This document shows positions 35,869 to 48,879 of a stretch of 64,000 nt of DNA, one piece after another. Source of the DNA: Mangifera indica (Eukaryota; Streptophyta; Magnoliopsida; Sapindales; Anacardiaceae); NCBI RefSeq assembly GCF_011075055.1, contig NC_058154.1, forward strand, positions 6,063,501-6,127,500, read 5' to 3'. The notes beneath the pieces are model-generated. The model saw nothing but the letters and a program-made list of their open reading frames with translations. It was not told where the DNA came from and did not search any database. Both the position numbers and the translations under genes were made by a program. The stretch's first letter is position 1. The number at the start of each line of letters is the position of its first letter.

Positions 35869-38239
35869 AGTAGGCTCACGTAGACCATTGAGAGGTTGAT
35901 GTAGAATTAGTTTATGTATTTATTAAACTTGGATACTTGATACTAGAGATAGATTAAGTCCTTATAGAGTCATTGGTGTCATAGAGTTTAAAGAGTTCAT
36001 ATTAACAAGCACCACGAGAGTAGATGCCTATTTAATGCTTACACGCTTAGTCAACCACGAAAGGGAAACTAGGGTAACATATGATATCCAGCCATCAACA
36101 CATCACAAGCTTAAGAGAATGTATATGGTTAACTACAAGTTTAAATGAGACTGTTGACAAAATCTTAACCCTGGGATATTATTGACATACAAGTTTCGTT
36201 AACAGTAGTAGAGTCGCATTATTTTAGTAACTTGGTAGTAGTAATAGTTTTAGTGTATTAATTAATACAACCTTAGTATAGGCCAGTCTCTCTAGCTAAT
36301 CTAGATTGTGAAATTAATTAGTAGTTGGATCCCAATCATTATAGGATCAATGCCTATTATACTACTTGTAAACTTAAGCACTTGCGAGTGAGACATAATA
36401 CATTCATTGATGAAATCAAATTTCAGAGAAAAGGACATACAGGTATCCATAAAAACATGTATAATGTACATCCTTATCTATTTTCACAATTTTAGCTCAT
36501 GTACACGTGTAATTTTTAAGTCTCGACCGTACATGACATCCTAGAATTCAAATTCCGACCACTCTTGGTTAGATTTCCTTAAGTAATCAAATTCCAACCC
36601 AAGGTAGTCATATTAAACATCGTTTTCTTGATAATACATTGTCAATCCAAGCTCTATATTATGTTCCTATCTAGAATAACATATTAAGGCAAGTAATCAA
36701 GATCAATATACTTTCATCTATCACAACAATGCCACAGAATCAATCTTTTTCCTATTACTAATTATATTTCAAGAAAGGGTGCAACAAGAACTTGAATTCA
36801 AAAGATAGACCAAGATTTTACTTACCTGGTTTCTAGCAAGCAAAATTTCATTGGTTTCTTTCTCCTTTCTTAACTCATTGATTTTCTCTCTCGCACCAAC
36901 AAACCTTATTATGTTATCTATCAGCTTGCCTCTTTTGTTGATTATCCCTCTCTCTTTTTGCTTTGAGTGAACAAGAGGCAAAAATTAAGGTTTAGAGGTT
37001 GTGACTTATTTATATATTCTTCCTTCTCCGAAATCCTTCTTCAAATGAGATACATATTATAACATGATGCACAATCATACATCCTATGGATGTATGGGCA
37101 TACATCCTTTCACTTTTGCTAACATGATAACTCACATAGGCTGCTTGTGTGGCTAATGACGTACAAGCATGCGTATACTATACACGATCAAATGTCAGGT
37201 TAAAATTAATATTTTGGCTTTGTTTTTGGTCGGATTCATTTAAAATTTGAATCTAAGTCTAAGAAAGAGCAGTAATGCCTTGTTGCGTACTTAAGGGTGT
37301 TACTTTTCATGTTCACAACCATAAGTGGATCCTATGGGCAAAATCATTTTTTTCACAATATGAATGGTCATGCACTCTTTTGCATAGGTGTTCATCATTT
37401 CTTTTCCTACAAATAAACATGGTAGGGAGGGCAAACCCGACCTGTGGCCAAACCCATATCCCTTATTTTTAGCATGGCCCACAGGAGCATATCCCATTAA
37501 AAACAATAAATAATTAAATTAATGAAAAATTTGGAAATTATAAAACTAAAAAAATATAAAAGACATAATTTTGCTGGTTGACAATGACACTGTCCAAAGG
37601 GCCCTGGGCCATGTTGTAGGCCTTGTCATGCTAACAAGTCAACCTTGCCCTCAAGGTTCGATGCTATGCCTACTTACATGTCATGAACGATTGCATAGGT
37701 CTTATGTACAATTGTTTATCATGTATGACATCTCTATCCTATTTGATGAACAACCATTCTTTCACCACAATTAATAATTTGTGCATGTCTAGAAATTTTG
37801 ATTTTAGTCCATTTCGACTGATTTTTGGTAGACCAATCACAATAAAAGTTTACAATACCAATGACAAGATAAAATACAACACTAAAATAGTCTAAAACAA
37901 AAATATGGGAATGTTTCCACCTAAAGGCTTAATAAGATTGATATCATTCAACACATGTAATAACATATTTATCACGAAAACATGACTTCCATGAATCATA
38001 AACTTCACACGAAGGCCAATATATACATAAAATGATACAACCCCTATTTACCTCTCTTCCTAGCCATCAAATTCAAAGTAAAATATTCTCTTTAAAATAT
38101 GGTCAAATTTTAATTTTTTTTATTATTTTATTAAATAATGATTATATCATTAATTTTAATAGAAAATTTTGGCAGAATTTAACTTATAGATAATGTTTGG
38201 ATTTTTTAAAGGTGGAAACTGGAATTGGGGATTTCAATC
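35869..38239. other. Region upstream of the P450, no gene recognised
   Basis: 36006-38239 is single-copy in this window apart from small fragments mixed into 56440-57300. On the minus strand a TATA-like AATATATAAATAAG near 37000 precedes a short frame (36769-36981), which looks like an LTR leader rather than a gene. Motifs resembling hAT termini (GTAGGGAGGGCAAACC near 37420) occur. I cannot define any element end to end. Confidence 0.4.
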
Positions 38240-38267
38240 TGCCTTGGGTGGGACAAGTCCTTTGGCC
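38240..38267 (-). mobile_element. MULE-like terminal inverted repeat, single end
   Basis: The inverse reads GGCCAAAGGACTTGTCCCAC..., close to the right terminus of the MULE at 8511-9314. A partner end is doubtful: a weak match lies near 37898-37925 (TTTCCACCTAAAGG), and no 9-bp duplication of the following TATATATGA was found there. It directly abuts the putative promoter of the P450. Confidence 0.5.
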
Positions 38268-38442
38268 TATATATGAATTATAAATTAACCATTTTTGTTT
38301 ATATGTCGCTGGTTTTTTTCTCTCTCACGAGAATATCTCTGAAACAGGCAAGTGGATGGTATCATAATAATGATATCTTCTCCAGATCCAGTAGCATATA
38401 AGGTGTCGGTAAACCAAATCTGAAGCACAGATAGCAGGAGAG
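38268..38442 (+). promoter_or_regulatory. Putative core promoter and 5' leader of the P450
   Basis: TATATAT at 38268-38274 lies about 170 bp before the ATG. A second TATA-like CATATAAG lies at about 38394, conserved in the pseudogene near 5531. The leader from about 38280 is conserved with 5430-5580. The transcription start cannot be fixed from sequence. Confidence 0.4.
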
Positions 38443-40060
38443 ATGGAGTGTATCTTCAGCTGGGTTGTTTGGTCGAGTGCTTTTTTCTTCTTGGTAACTT
38501 TGATTCTTCTACTGAAAGGTAAGGAGTCTAAAAACCCTAGACGGAAACCACCGGGGCCTTCAGGCTTGCCAATCGTTGGCAACATCTTTGATCTTGGCAC
38601 AATTCCACACCAAACCCTTTACAATCTCATACCTAATTACGGGCCTATACTTTGGTTAAAGCTTGGATCTGTCAACACCTTGGCTATACAATCTGCAAAG
38701 GCTGCCACTGAGTTCTTCAAAAATCACGACCATATCTTTTGCGACCGCAAGTGTCCGATTGCAGTTACATCTCATAACTACAATCAGGGATCGCTTGCAA
38801 TTGGCCAATATGGTGCCTACTGGCGCATCCTTCGACGTATTTGCTCAATGGAGCTCTTAATAAACAGGAGAATCAACGACACTACTCACATTCGGCGAAA
38901 GTGCATAGACAACATGTTACAGTTTATCGAGGAAGATGTTGCCGCAGCACAAGCGAGGGGAGAATCAGGAGAGCTAAATTTGGTTCATTACCTCTTCGTT
39001 ATGGCATTCAACATAATAGGCAACCTTACGTTGTCCCGGGATCTTCTAAACTCACACTCCACAGAAGGGGAGGAGTTCTTCGCTGCGATGAGCAAGGTCA
39101 TGGAGTGGGCTGGAGCGCCAAATCTGGCAGATTTCTTCCCATTCCTGCAAAGATTGGATCCTCAGGGAATCAAAAAGGGCATGGACCGCGACATGGGACG
39201 GGCCATGCACATAATTGCTGGGTTGGTGAAAGAGAGGACGGTCAAGGATAATAAAATGACCAAAGAAAAGAGGATAAATGACTTCCTCGACGCAGTGTTA
39301 GAGTATGAAAGTGTTGGAAAAGAAGGACCTGACAAAATCTCAAATCAGAATGTGATCATAATCATACTGGTAAACATTACGTTGATTATAATAGTGCATG
39401 AACGGATTGTATTTAAATTTGCTGTTAACCATATTAAGTATTTTGCAGGAAATGTTTTTTGCTGGATCAGAGACTACAAGCAGCACGCTCGAATGGGCTA
39501 TGACAGAGCTACTCCGCAACCCTGAATCAATGAGAAAGATCAAGGAGGAGCTTGATCGGATTGTGGGGCGAAACAGGAAGGTTGAAGAGACAGATATAAA
39601 TGAACTTCCTTACTTAAAGGCTGTGGTGAAGGAGACACTAAGGTTACATCCGCCAATTCCATTGCTGCTTCCAAGAAATTCAATGCAAGAAACTGAATTC
39701 AGTGGATATCATATACCAAAAGATACTCAAATTTTCGTGAATGCATGGGCCATAGGAAGAGATCCGGAATGTTGGGTGGAACCCTTGTGTTTTAAGCCTG
39801 AGAGGTTTCTGGGATCAAACATTGACTACAAGGGACAAAATTATGAATTGATTCCATTTGGATCTGGGCGTAGAATTTGCGTTGGGATGTCATTAGCTGA
39901 TCGAATACTTCATCTAACTATTGCTTCTTTAATTCACACTTTTGAGTGGGAGCTGGGCGGCAATATTACACCCCAGACTCTTGACATGAGTGAGAGGATG
40001 GGGATAACTGTTCGGAAGCGTATACCCTTGAAGGTAGTACTAAAGAAGTGTGTCATTTGA
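38443..40060 (+). CDS. CYP76: Cytochrome P450, CYP76 family (CYP76A-like), two exons
   Basis: Join of 38443-39369 (309 codons) and 39449-40060 (203 codons plus stop) gives 512 residues, the normal length for an ER-bound plant P450. Residues 4-24 form the N-terminal membrane anchor. The proline hinge PPGPSGLP is at 36-43, the I-helix oxygen-binding AGSETTS at 314-320, ExxR (ETLR) at 371-374, PERF at 426-429, and the heme loop FGSGRRICVG at 446-455 with ligand Cys453. The phase-0 intron just before the I-helix motif is the usual position for this clan. The C-terminal DMSERMGITVRKRIPL pattern and the segment HDHIFCDRKCP...HNYNQGSLAIGQYGAYWR point to CYP76, nearest subfamily A by recall. CYP76 enzymes are NADPH-P450-reductase-dependent monooxygenases, often of monoterpenoids or diterpenoids. 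The substrate here is unknown. No disabling change is seen. A frame opening at 39398 inside the intron is not the start. Confidence 0.93.
39370..39448 (+). other. Intron of the P450 gene
   Basis: 79 bp, donor GTAAACATT, acceptor TTTTGCAG, AT-rich. Removing it joins ...VIIIIL to EMFFAGSETT in frame. Reading through it gives a stop at 39525. Confidence 0.92.
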
Positions 40061-42132
40061 AAACGATTGCTATCGCAAATAAATTCGACTTGTTATAAAG
40101 AATAAAGATGTGTTTTGTAATTTGGTTGAAATTATGTTTTCTAATGTTATCATTTGTAAGCTTTCAGATTTTGTACTTACTATGAAACCCTGTTTTATAA
40201 AGAATATCTTTGTCCTATGACTTTACATGCACATATTAATGCTAGTTAGTTGCCCGAAACTAGAATTAGATTTGAAGTGAGTTTATTCGAGTTTAAAGTA
40301 AGTTTAGTTCAAATGAATCTAAACACAAGTCTGAAATAACAAATACAAATTCGAGTTCAAGTTAAAAAGTAAAACTAAAAATAAACCCGAACTTAAACTT
40401 GAGTTAGAGTTATGCTTGGCTCACGAGTCAAGCATGATTCACTTGAACTCTTAGTAAATAATGTTGTTTTCAACCTTACCTAAAGATAAGACTAAATTCA
40501 AAGTAAACTTATTTAAACTTGAAACAAACTTAGTTTGGATAGTTCAAAACAAAAAATATGAATATATGATACTACAGACTTAAACAAATATAAATCAAAC
40601 TTGATCCAAACTCATTTCAAAAAGAGTTGAAAACAAGTCAGACCCTATTCAAACTCGGCTCGACTTGTTATCATCCCTACTCCGAAGTCACACCACTCCT
40701 AAGACATTTGTTTTCCACTCTAAATATTTGAACTCAATAATCAGAATTGCTAAAGGAATATGCCAAAAGGATATATTTTCACGTGACAAAAAGCGACAAA
40801 GTTCTATTTTTGGATAGGTCATGCTATTCAGTCATCCCAAAAACTAAAAAAACAAAAACAAAAAAGACAATACTGGAAAAATCTTAACTATTTTAGTGGT
40901 GGTAAATTCAATTATTAAACCTAAAATTTATTTTATTTAATATAATTAATTTAATTATAAAAATAATAATGAAATTTAAATAAGATTTTTGTTATTAAAA
41001 AATAATACTAGAAAATTCGGCGGGATTGTCTATATATACTACTCTAGAACGTGTGAGAAGTTTAGTGAACTATTGATTAACATTGTTGAACTTGAAGCTT
41101 TTGGTCATCGACTACTCGCCTGGGTGCCTTTACTTTAGGCCACAGCATCAACAACGACAACACATTACAACTTTTCTGTTTCAATGTTTTGTGATATTTT
41201 TTTTTTTTTCACTTTAATTTATAATTATTCCTTTAACTGGATCTTATTTGAACTGCAATAAACCATGAATCAGTGATGAACTACAGGTCTAACTACAGTA
41301 CAGTCCGAATATAAGTCAAAATAGGTTTTCTTGTTACAATATTCATTTTAAAAGTCAGTTTATGGTCCGACTTGTCCAATCTGATCCTGCAAGTCATGCT
41401 AATTAACATATTTTCTTTAAATAGGTACTTGACTTTTATGTTAATATTAAAAACACAATTGTATAATTAATTTTTTAATATAAACATTTTTATTATTTAT
41501 TTAATTTGAAAATCGAATCGATTATTTAGTTATCAATTTTCAAATTCTAATAAATCAAATCTCTAATCAAATTTCTAGTTTTCATAATATTCTACTTGTT
41601 AACCAAACTGACTTCACGATATCCTATTTTTTATTTTGGATATCGGTTCAATTTTGAGAAAATTTTGAACAGCCCTGTTGATAGGAAAGAAGAAAATGGG
41701 AAAAATCAAACCACAAGAGAAGAGAAATTAAAAAGGAGAATAGGATGAAGTTGTGGTGAGAGAGGAGAAAAAATAATAATATAATTTAAATTTAAATTAA
41801 AGAGACAAATTTACTTGAATACCCTTTTGAAAGTAAAGTTGACACTGGACTAAGGAAAGTTGAACGAAAGATGAAAATTTATTATATCTCAATCAATTTT
41901 AAAAGTAAAAATTTGCAGTTTTAACACAACTGAGAAGAGTAACCATCGTTCTCCATTTTCAAAATTAAATTTGCACGCTACCACTACCAAACTCCCATTT
42001 TCTATGTAAATGAATGGAAAATGAGATACGTCCGTTGAGCTTTGTTTATTTAAATTCACTGTTCTTATATTAGAAGTATTGAAAATCAAAGCTACCGCCA
42101 CTTTCCCCATTAATTTGATGATACAATTATTT
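40061..42132. other. 3' flank of the P450
   Basis: A poly-A signal AATAAA lies at 40101-40106. About 40231-40680 is rich in GAGTT/AACTC motifs and ends ATCATCCCTAC, inverse of a TAGGGATGATAAC terminus of a non-autonomous hAT type; its left end is unclear. 41087-41420 recurs at 21813-22050. 41050-42132 recurs at 57294-58376. No gene is seen; the short minus-strand frames at 41889-42110 and 42135-42326 lie in non-coding repeat. Confidence 0.55.
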
Positions 42133-42140
42133 GTTTATAG

Positions 42141-42557
42141 TAGGGGCGAGCAAATTGCCTGTTCGAAATCAGAACTATTGGGTAATCGGTGATTGGTTCC
42201 GATTCCTATCTGAAATAAAAAAAAAAAAGGATAAGTTCGGGAAGAGAAACTGAAGGCATATGTAGGTTCTAGCTCCTTGCTCTCAGGAACCGAAATTGGA
42301 ACTGACCTAGAACCGATCCAATTCACTTATTTAATACATTGGGTCAAGTACGTAACCCAATAATTAAAAAAAAAAATTAATACCTAAAATTAACATAAGG
42401 TGCCCTATTTCCTTTCCCCAATTCTTTTTCTTTTTCCCCCAACTAGCTGCCTACTTTCAAACCTTTTCTCCTTCTTCAGTTTGGTTCTAGTCTTCCAAAG
42501 GTTTTTGCTACAATTCTTTCCATCCTTTATCTTAGTCCAATATGTCCATTTTTCTTA
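42141..42557. mobile_element. Left part of the split hAT element, block D
   Basis: It starts TAGGGGCGAGCAAATT after the 8-bp target GTTTATAG (42133-42140). The matching right end is at 53103, after the copia. Subterminal GGTTCTAGCTCC/GGAACCGA motifs mirror those near the right end. Left and right parts together make about 1.27 kb with no transposase frame, so it was non-autonomous. The copia at 42558 inserted into it with duplication of TCTTA. Confidence 0.8.
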
Positions 42558-44416
42558 TGTTAGGGTGGTCTCTTAGAGCAAATCGTCACAATTAATATTT
42601 AACATAATCTTTGGTATTTAATTAATAAAAAAGATATTTATATTATCTGTATATTATTAAATAGATAATTGTCCAAAGAATAGTCCAAACATGACAAGGG
42701 TATCAGTGTTTGACACCTAATCATGAGAACTCTATGTGCACATTAGGTGATTGTTCTTGAAATATCCGTAACTTTGATATTGCCATGATAAAAGGTACGG
42801 GTAATAGTGATAGAGTTATCATAGTGTTGAATAACTTCATCGAAAGATGATGATAGTTTTCATGTGTTAAAATTATTTGTTGATGACTTGGTACAACACA
42901 TGGGTATACATTGTACACATGTCCACCGGACTAACCCACCAAAAGGATTCTATATAGATGGTTACTCCAATATCTATGGAAAGTATCCTCTTAGTGAATG
43001 GAGGTATATATGATCTTTATACTTAAAATCATCAGATTGTTTTGTACAAAGATTAGTATAGTTTGACACTAACCCAATATAGTTCGATCAAAGGATTATT
43101 AGAAAAATGATGATTGGTTGTATTGAAATCTATATGAAGGCTATGGTGGATCAATAAAAGATTTGTCACTCCCAAACATGGAAGATGATATCTCAGTTAG
43201 GGTCTATTCACAGATGTCAATGACCAATTAAATTTATAATCAAAGTATAATTGAGTTGATGTTTGATTTAATATTATCTGGTCAATAAAAGAAGTTAATC
43301 TATGTAATTCATCGAGCCCTAAGAGAGATACTTAATCTATACCTCTACCTTGAAGAGATATTGTACGACAAAAATTGTCACTAATAGGATAAAAGAAGTC
43401 ACATGCCGACCTCTACTAATCAGGTAGTCATGATATCTTGTTAGAGGCCAATCTTGGTCTATGCCTAATAGATGTTGGGTCAAAATCTCAAAACAAATCC
43501 TATTACTATCAACTTAATAGAGAGCCTATGGGTTACACACAAAAAGAGTTTATGAGCTCTAAATGCATAAGGATTGTCCAAATTGGAGTCAGGTTAGATT
43601 TTGGATGGAGAATCTAGAGCCTTGGAAACGTCAATGGACCCAAAATATATTATAATAAATTTTGGGATCTTAGTGTAATAATCATAAGTTGCTCGAGTGT
43701 ATGTGAGATTCGACAGGATTGAGTTAGATTGACTGAAATCCACGTCACCTAATTTAAAATTCAAATTAGGATTACGCTAGGATTTTATCTTATCTTCATT
43801 AATATTGGAATCTTCAAAATTTGGGTTGAATAGAAAAAATGGCGAAGAGTTAATGAGATATTAATGAGGGAATATACACGCCTTAATTACGGTGACCAAT
43901 TGTACAGCTTTGATGAGTTGTATACGTTGAAGCTAAGTGGTAATTTTTCCCACACAAGTTATGTCTGTCTGACAATTAATTTGTGCCAGGTGTGCATAGA
44001 TATGCTGCTTGGGACATATTCAAGTTATAGGTGGCAAAAATGTGAAGTGTATATAAATGCCTATTTCTCATTTTAATTAAAAATATACACTGCAAAATAT
44101 ATTCAACTCTAACCATTGTAGAGAGATTTTTTTCCTTTTCTCTCACCTAAAGTTGTCCTCTAATTCATAGTTACTGCTTCATATGGATACCGAGGAGTAG
44201 ACCTACGTTTGGTACTGATAACGACTTCTTTGGGACCTTTTTCCATCAATGAAAAATGAAGGAGCCACCCATGCAAATATATCTAACAAACACCCTATGT
44301 TTGTTTTGCATGTTTGTGAATTAACCTTACTATAGGGATGATCTAGCAGATTATTTGATATTAAATTAAAATTTTCATTTAATTATTCCATTGTCGAAGA
44401 TCACAAAATCTCTACA
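42558..44416 (+). repeat. 5' LTR, copia copy D
   Basis: TGTTAGGGTGGTCTC to AATCTCTACA, 1859 bp. It is followed after one base by TGGTATTAGAGTC, a mutated primer site. Confidence 0.9.
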
Positions 44417-44417
44417 A

Positions 44418-44430
44418 TGGTATTAGAGTC
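44418..44430 (+). promoter_or_regulatory. Primer binding site, copia copy D
   Basis: TGGTATTAGAGTC, two changes from the initiator-Met complement (C to T and terminal C to A region). Confidence 0.75.
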
Positions 44431-44938
44431 ACCCTTGAGGGATTAATTTACAAAATTAAATACCTATGTATTGTTGTATTCGATTGCAAGATATTTGTTA
44501 ATATCGAATGTTAGTAATTTGTAAATTGCTATTGTAAAAATTTTAAAGAAATTTTGTGATTAATGCAATGAGAATTTAAATTGGTGTTGCTTTTATTGAC
44601 TCTTTTTTTTTCTCTCTAAATTTTGTTGGATATTGTCAAATTTAATATGCAAGTTATTAAAATTTTGGTTAAAGGCTGAATTAGTTTCACATTGCTACAA
44701 GAAATCAATTTCAATACTTGTTGTTGCATATTTCAAAAGTTACTACTAGTGAGATCATGGTTTATGTGCCATGTTACCTTATCCCGATACTGTAGCCTAC
44801 CAAAACTTAGAGATTTTTAACTGAATTGCTTTACAGCAACTTAATAGAGAAACACGCCAACAACGCCTATGTACACAATGTGCGTGGGTGGCACCTAGCG
44901 TGGGTGCATGCTAGACCTTCTCTTGACATTTGAGTTTT

Positions 44939-45165
44939 TCAAGTATGGCATGGTTGAACACTCCTTGTGCTAACCACGCACATGTATTCACAAGGATAGC
45001 ATAATTGGACTCTCCTTATATCAGCCATACCCATGTTATGCCAAAGATGACATGGTTGGACATTCCTTGTGCTAATCATGCCCATGTTGTCTCAAGGATG
45101 GCATGGCTGAACACTCATTGTGCTAGTCGTGCCTATGTTGTTCCAAGAATGGCATGGTCATACAT
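44939..45165 (+). repeat. 51-bp tandem repeat in copia leader, copy D
   Basis: Four units plus a partial one at 44939, 44990, 45041 and 45092. A 73-codon frame (45005-45226) runs through them with the 17-residue period (MPKMTWLDI..., VSRMAWLNT...). Confidence 0.85.
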
Positions 45166-46469
45166 GGTTAGTATGGATGACACAAAGCCATTCTACAAGT
45201 TATGCACGTTTCTAGAATTTTGGTGAATTTTAGAAATATGTCATACACGACTAGCAACTTCCCGCACACTTGACTTAGGTAGGAAAAATTCAATTTAGTC
45301 CCATTTTGATGAACTGGGATTGAATTACAATTTTTTCTAGACTTTAGGGTTGAATTGTAACAGTGTAAAATTTAAACAACTAAAATATAAATTCACACTT
45401 GGGTTAAAATAATTAAAATTAATAGTCTTTTAATTTTGATTATATATATGCATTTTTGTTGATATGCATAGTGCCTGATATATAGTTGAACAACCTATGT
45501 TATGAATGTTTTTAATGAGTTTGTAATTTTAAAATAGGACATGTGTGTCTTGGCTTCTTTCAATTTCCGATGTATTTCTCTTTTCACTTAACTTTCTTTG
45601 AAATGCAACTTGAGGTTTCTATTTTATGAATGTAAAATTAGAATAGAATTTATTTTTCTTTATTAGAAAAATTGTAACTGGGAGATAAAGTCTTGTACTC
45701 TTAAATATTGAAGAATGATTGTTAATGACTCGAAGAGTAAGACGTAGGTTGACCAGTCAATTTCTCACAACTTGGAGAATTAGCATTAGTTGAAATTGTC
45801 TACTGACACATTTAAATTTACGTTGTAGTATGCATTTTAGGTTTTATTTTCAAAATAATCATCTCAAATGCTAAACAATTAAAATTGGTGAGACTGTAAT
45901 AAATCTTTTAAACATATTAAGTCGAAAATAACCAATGCCTTTTAATACAATTCTTCAAGACAAACCGTTGTTCGTTAGAGTTTTGTTCACCAAAGTGAAG
46001 GGTATACTTCTTCCAAGTGGAAAACCAAATAATTGTTGGTATTGGGTCCGACTTAAATTCTACACCTAGCTTGTTCACCAAAACAAAGGCGAAACCGAGA
46101 GTCAAGGACATGCAATTGTCGTTGTATAGGTGATATGTAGTATACACCTTATTGTAAACCAAGAGTCACAATTGATATATGCTAACTATTAAAGTAGAGA
46201 TTATGGATTTTTGTGATTAGTTTAATTGGCGTACTTATTGATTAATTCAAACTTGTTCATCAAAGCAAATGAGAGAGTTAATGTAATTGGATTTTAGCCC
46301 ACTAGGAAGTCCATCAAGAGTTCCCAAGTCTAACAAAGAGGGTTGTTGGCTTGAATAAAATAGTGGGAGGATTTATTCAATAAAGACCATATTGAAAATA
46401 ATTAATTAAAATCAAGATTATTGATATTTACTTTTTTGCACATGAAGATCCAAATCCCACCATGTTAAA

Positions 46470-47400
46470 CAATATGAATTTTTTTATCAATTTTAAAGAA
46501 TGAAAATAAGCTTGAAGGCAGTAACTTCAATGATTGGTACTGAAGCCTTTGGATCATACTATGCTAAGAAAAGAAACTGTACGTTTTTGAAGGAGTAATG
46601 CCTCTTGAGCCTGGTCTCAATACCACCCAAAAGTTTAAGGATACTTATAATAAGTATTTGGATTACTCCAATGATGTCTAGTGTTTAATACTAGTTGCTA
46701 TGACACTTAAGCTATAAAAGCAATATGAAGACATAGACGCCCAATCCATTCTTCTTCACTTTCATGAGATGTTCACAATTCGTATGACATATAAGATTTA
46801 CGAGTTGTCAAAAGCACTTTATAAGTGCAAGTTGTCATGTAGTCAAAATGATTGGCTATATAAAACGGTTGGCATCATTGGGGAAGATTATGGAATATGA
46901 CTTAGCCATTGACCTTGTCTTGTACTCCCTTCCTAACTCATATGGCATGTTCATTATGAACTATCTTGTAAGTGAAAAGTCCCTAAGCTCTTTGGGTTGC
47001 TTAAGACTATTGAGTAGGAGGTGAAAAAGTCTGCTAATGTACTTTTGGTAGATGTCAATGTATGCAAAATGCAAAGGTAAGGGTCAGGTCAAGACCAAGT
47101 TCAAGCGTAAAGCCCAAAAATAGGCTTATACCCTTATACAACCTATAAGTGACGTTGGAAAAGGCAAAGTTGTTTGGTTCCACTGTAGCAAGGCCAGACA
47201 TTGAAGGAAACATCACAAGGCTTACCTTAAAAGCAAGAACAAGTCGGTTGTTTTAGCTTCAGGTAATTTGTTACTAAGATAAACACTACAACATCTATGT
47301 CTTGGGTTGTGAACATTAGATGTGGTTCTCACATTTGTTTTAATATGCAAGAACTAAGGGAAAGTAGACTACTGACCAAAGAAAAAGTGGACCACTATGT
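46470..47400 (+). pseudogene. Copia gag and protease start, copy D
   Basis: Gag text is readable around 46520-46860 (DYSNDVQ..., KALYKCKLSCSQNDWLYK) with many stops. The knuckle region reads as WFHCSKARH-stop-RKHH, so it is degraded. The protease site is VVNIRCGSHIC, with Asn at the catalytic Asp, as in copies B and C. Confidence 0.8.
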
Positions 47401-47406
47401 TGGAAA

Positions 47407-48605
47407 TTGAGCCAAGATAGTTGTATCACCTATATGAAGTTGTTTATCAATTTGTCTTATGGGCTTATTTTGGAACTCCAAGATTATTTTTATGTTCCTG
47501 GCATTTCTAGGAATTTAATTTATTTGTCCGCTTTGAACAAGTTTGGATATTCTTTATTGATTATTAATGGTGTTATAACAATCAGCTTGAATTATATTCC
47601 TTATGGAATTGCTAGTTTAAAAAATGGTCATCATGTTCTTGATTTGAATGATAAAATATATAATATCAAAAATAAAATAACTAAATGTTCTGATATGAAC
47701 ACCACATATATGTGGCATTTCAAGCTCTTTCATATATGACCAAAACTTATTTTGAAACTTCACAAAACGGGGATTTATGATCATTTGATCTAGAGTCTAA
47801 ATGGTGAATGCGAATTATGCCTCTTAAGCAAGATGACCAAGTTGCCCTTCAATGGACATAATGAAAGAGCAACTGAATTGTAAGCATTATTCGCAGCGAT
47901 GTATGTGGACTCTTAACAATGCAAACTAGGAATGAGTACTTTTACTTCATAACATTTACTAATGATCTGAGTATATATGGCTATATGTATCTAATGAAAC
48001 ACAAGCTGAATGCTTTGAAAAATTCAATGAATTCAAAAGCGAAGTAGAAAAACAAATTGAAAATAGTATAAAGATCCTTCAAAGTGATTGAGAAGGTGAA
48101 TACTTGTATATTAAGTTCAAAGATTAACTAAAGGAACATGAGATAATATTAGAGCTCATTCCTTCTAGTACACCACAACATAATGGTGTATTTAAATGAA
48201 AGAATATAACTTTGATAGACACAGTTAGATCCATGATAAGCTTTATGGATTTACCCACGTCATTTTAGGGATATGCTCTAGAAACAATTACGTATACATT
48301 GAAACTGAGTCACGTCCAAGTTTATAGATAAAATTCCTTTTATGTTATGGACTAGGCGAAAACCCAATTTAGAATATCTAAAGGTTTGAGACAATAAAGC
48401 TTATATCAAGAAATTGACTTTGAACAAACCAAGTTCCAAATCTAAAATATGTATCTTTGTGGGGTATCCTAAAGAAACTAATAAATTATGTTTCTACCAC
48501 CCGAACGAGCAAAAGGTTTTCATTGCTCAGATCAGAATTTTCTTAGAAAATGAGCTTATTTCTAGAAGAACGAATGGGAGAAAGATTAAACTTGATGAAG
48601 TTTAG
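47407..48605 (+). pseudogene. GAG-pre-integrase and integrase, copy D
   Basis: An open frame at 47407-47739 carries the pre-integrase segment (YGLILELQDYFYVPGISRNLIYLS..., TTYMWHFKLFHI; the zinc-binding histidines are partly changed). Integrase text follows with stops (for example KILQSD-stop-EGEY near 48090). The C-terminal part KSKICIFVGYPKETN is open at 48414-48605. Confidence 0.8.
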
Positions 48606-48879
48606 ACATCACAAGAAACCACAAACATAGATTAGAAAGATGTGCCACCTTATGAGGTTGAGCATCGTAAAGAGGTTGTTACATAGCCAACTTAACATGC
48701 ACATGAGTCGTATAAGTCTAATCAAGTACATCACAAGCTAAAGGGGTTTGGTTATCTCTTAACTCAGTATAATGATGTACTAATCATTTAAGATGATGAA
48801 CTTATGACTTACCAATACGTTATCTTGAATCTCGACTCTATTAAATAGTTTAAAGCTATGAAATCTGAAATAGACTTCA

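Noticed and set aside
36769..36981. 70-codon minus-strand frame as a gene
   Set aside because: It follows a TATA-like LTR-type leader and has no recognised domain; it is more likely repeat sequence.
37898..38267. Complete short MULE upstream of the P450
   Set aside because: The left terminus match is weak and there is no 9-bp target duplication; only the right end is convincing.
39398..39448. Start of a separate P450 fragment at an ATG before exon 2
   Set aside because: These bases are the intron; the GT-AG boundaries join the two exons in frame and the pseudogene has the same intron.
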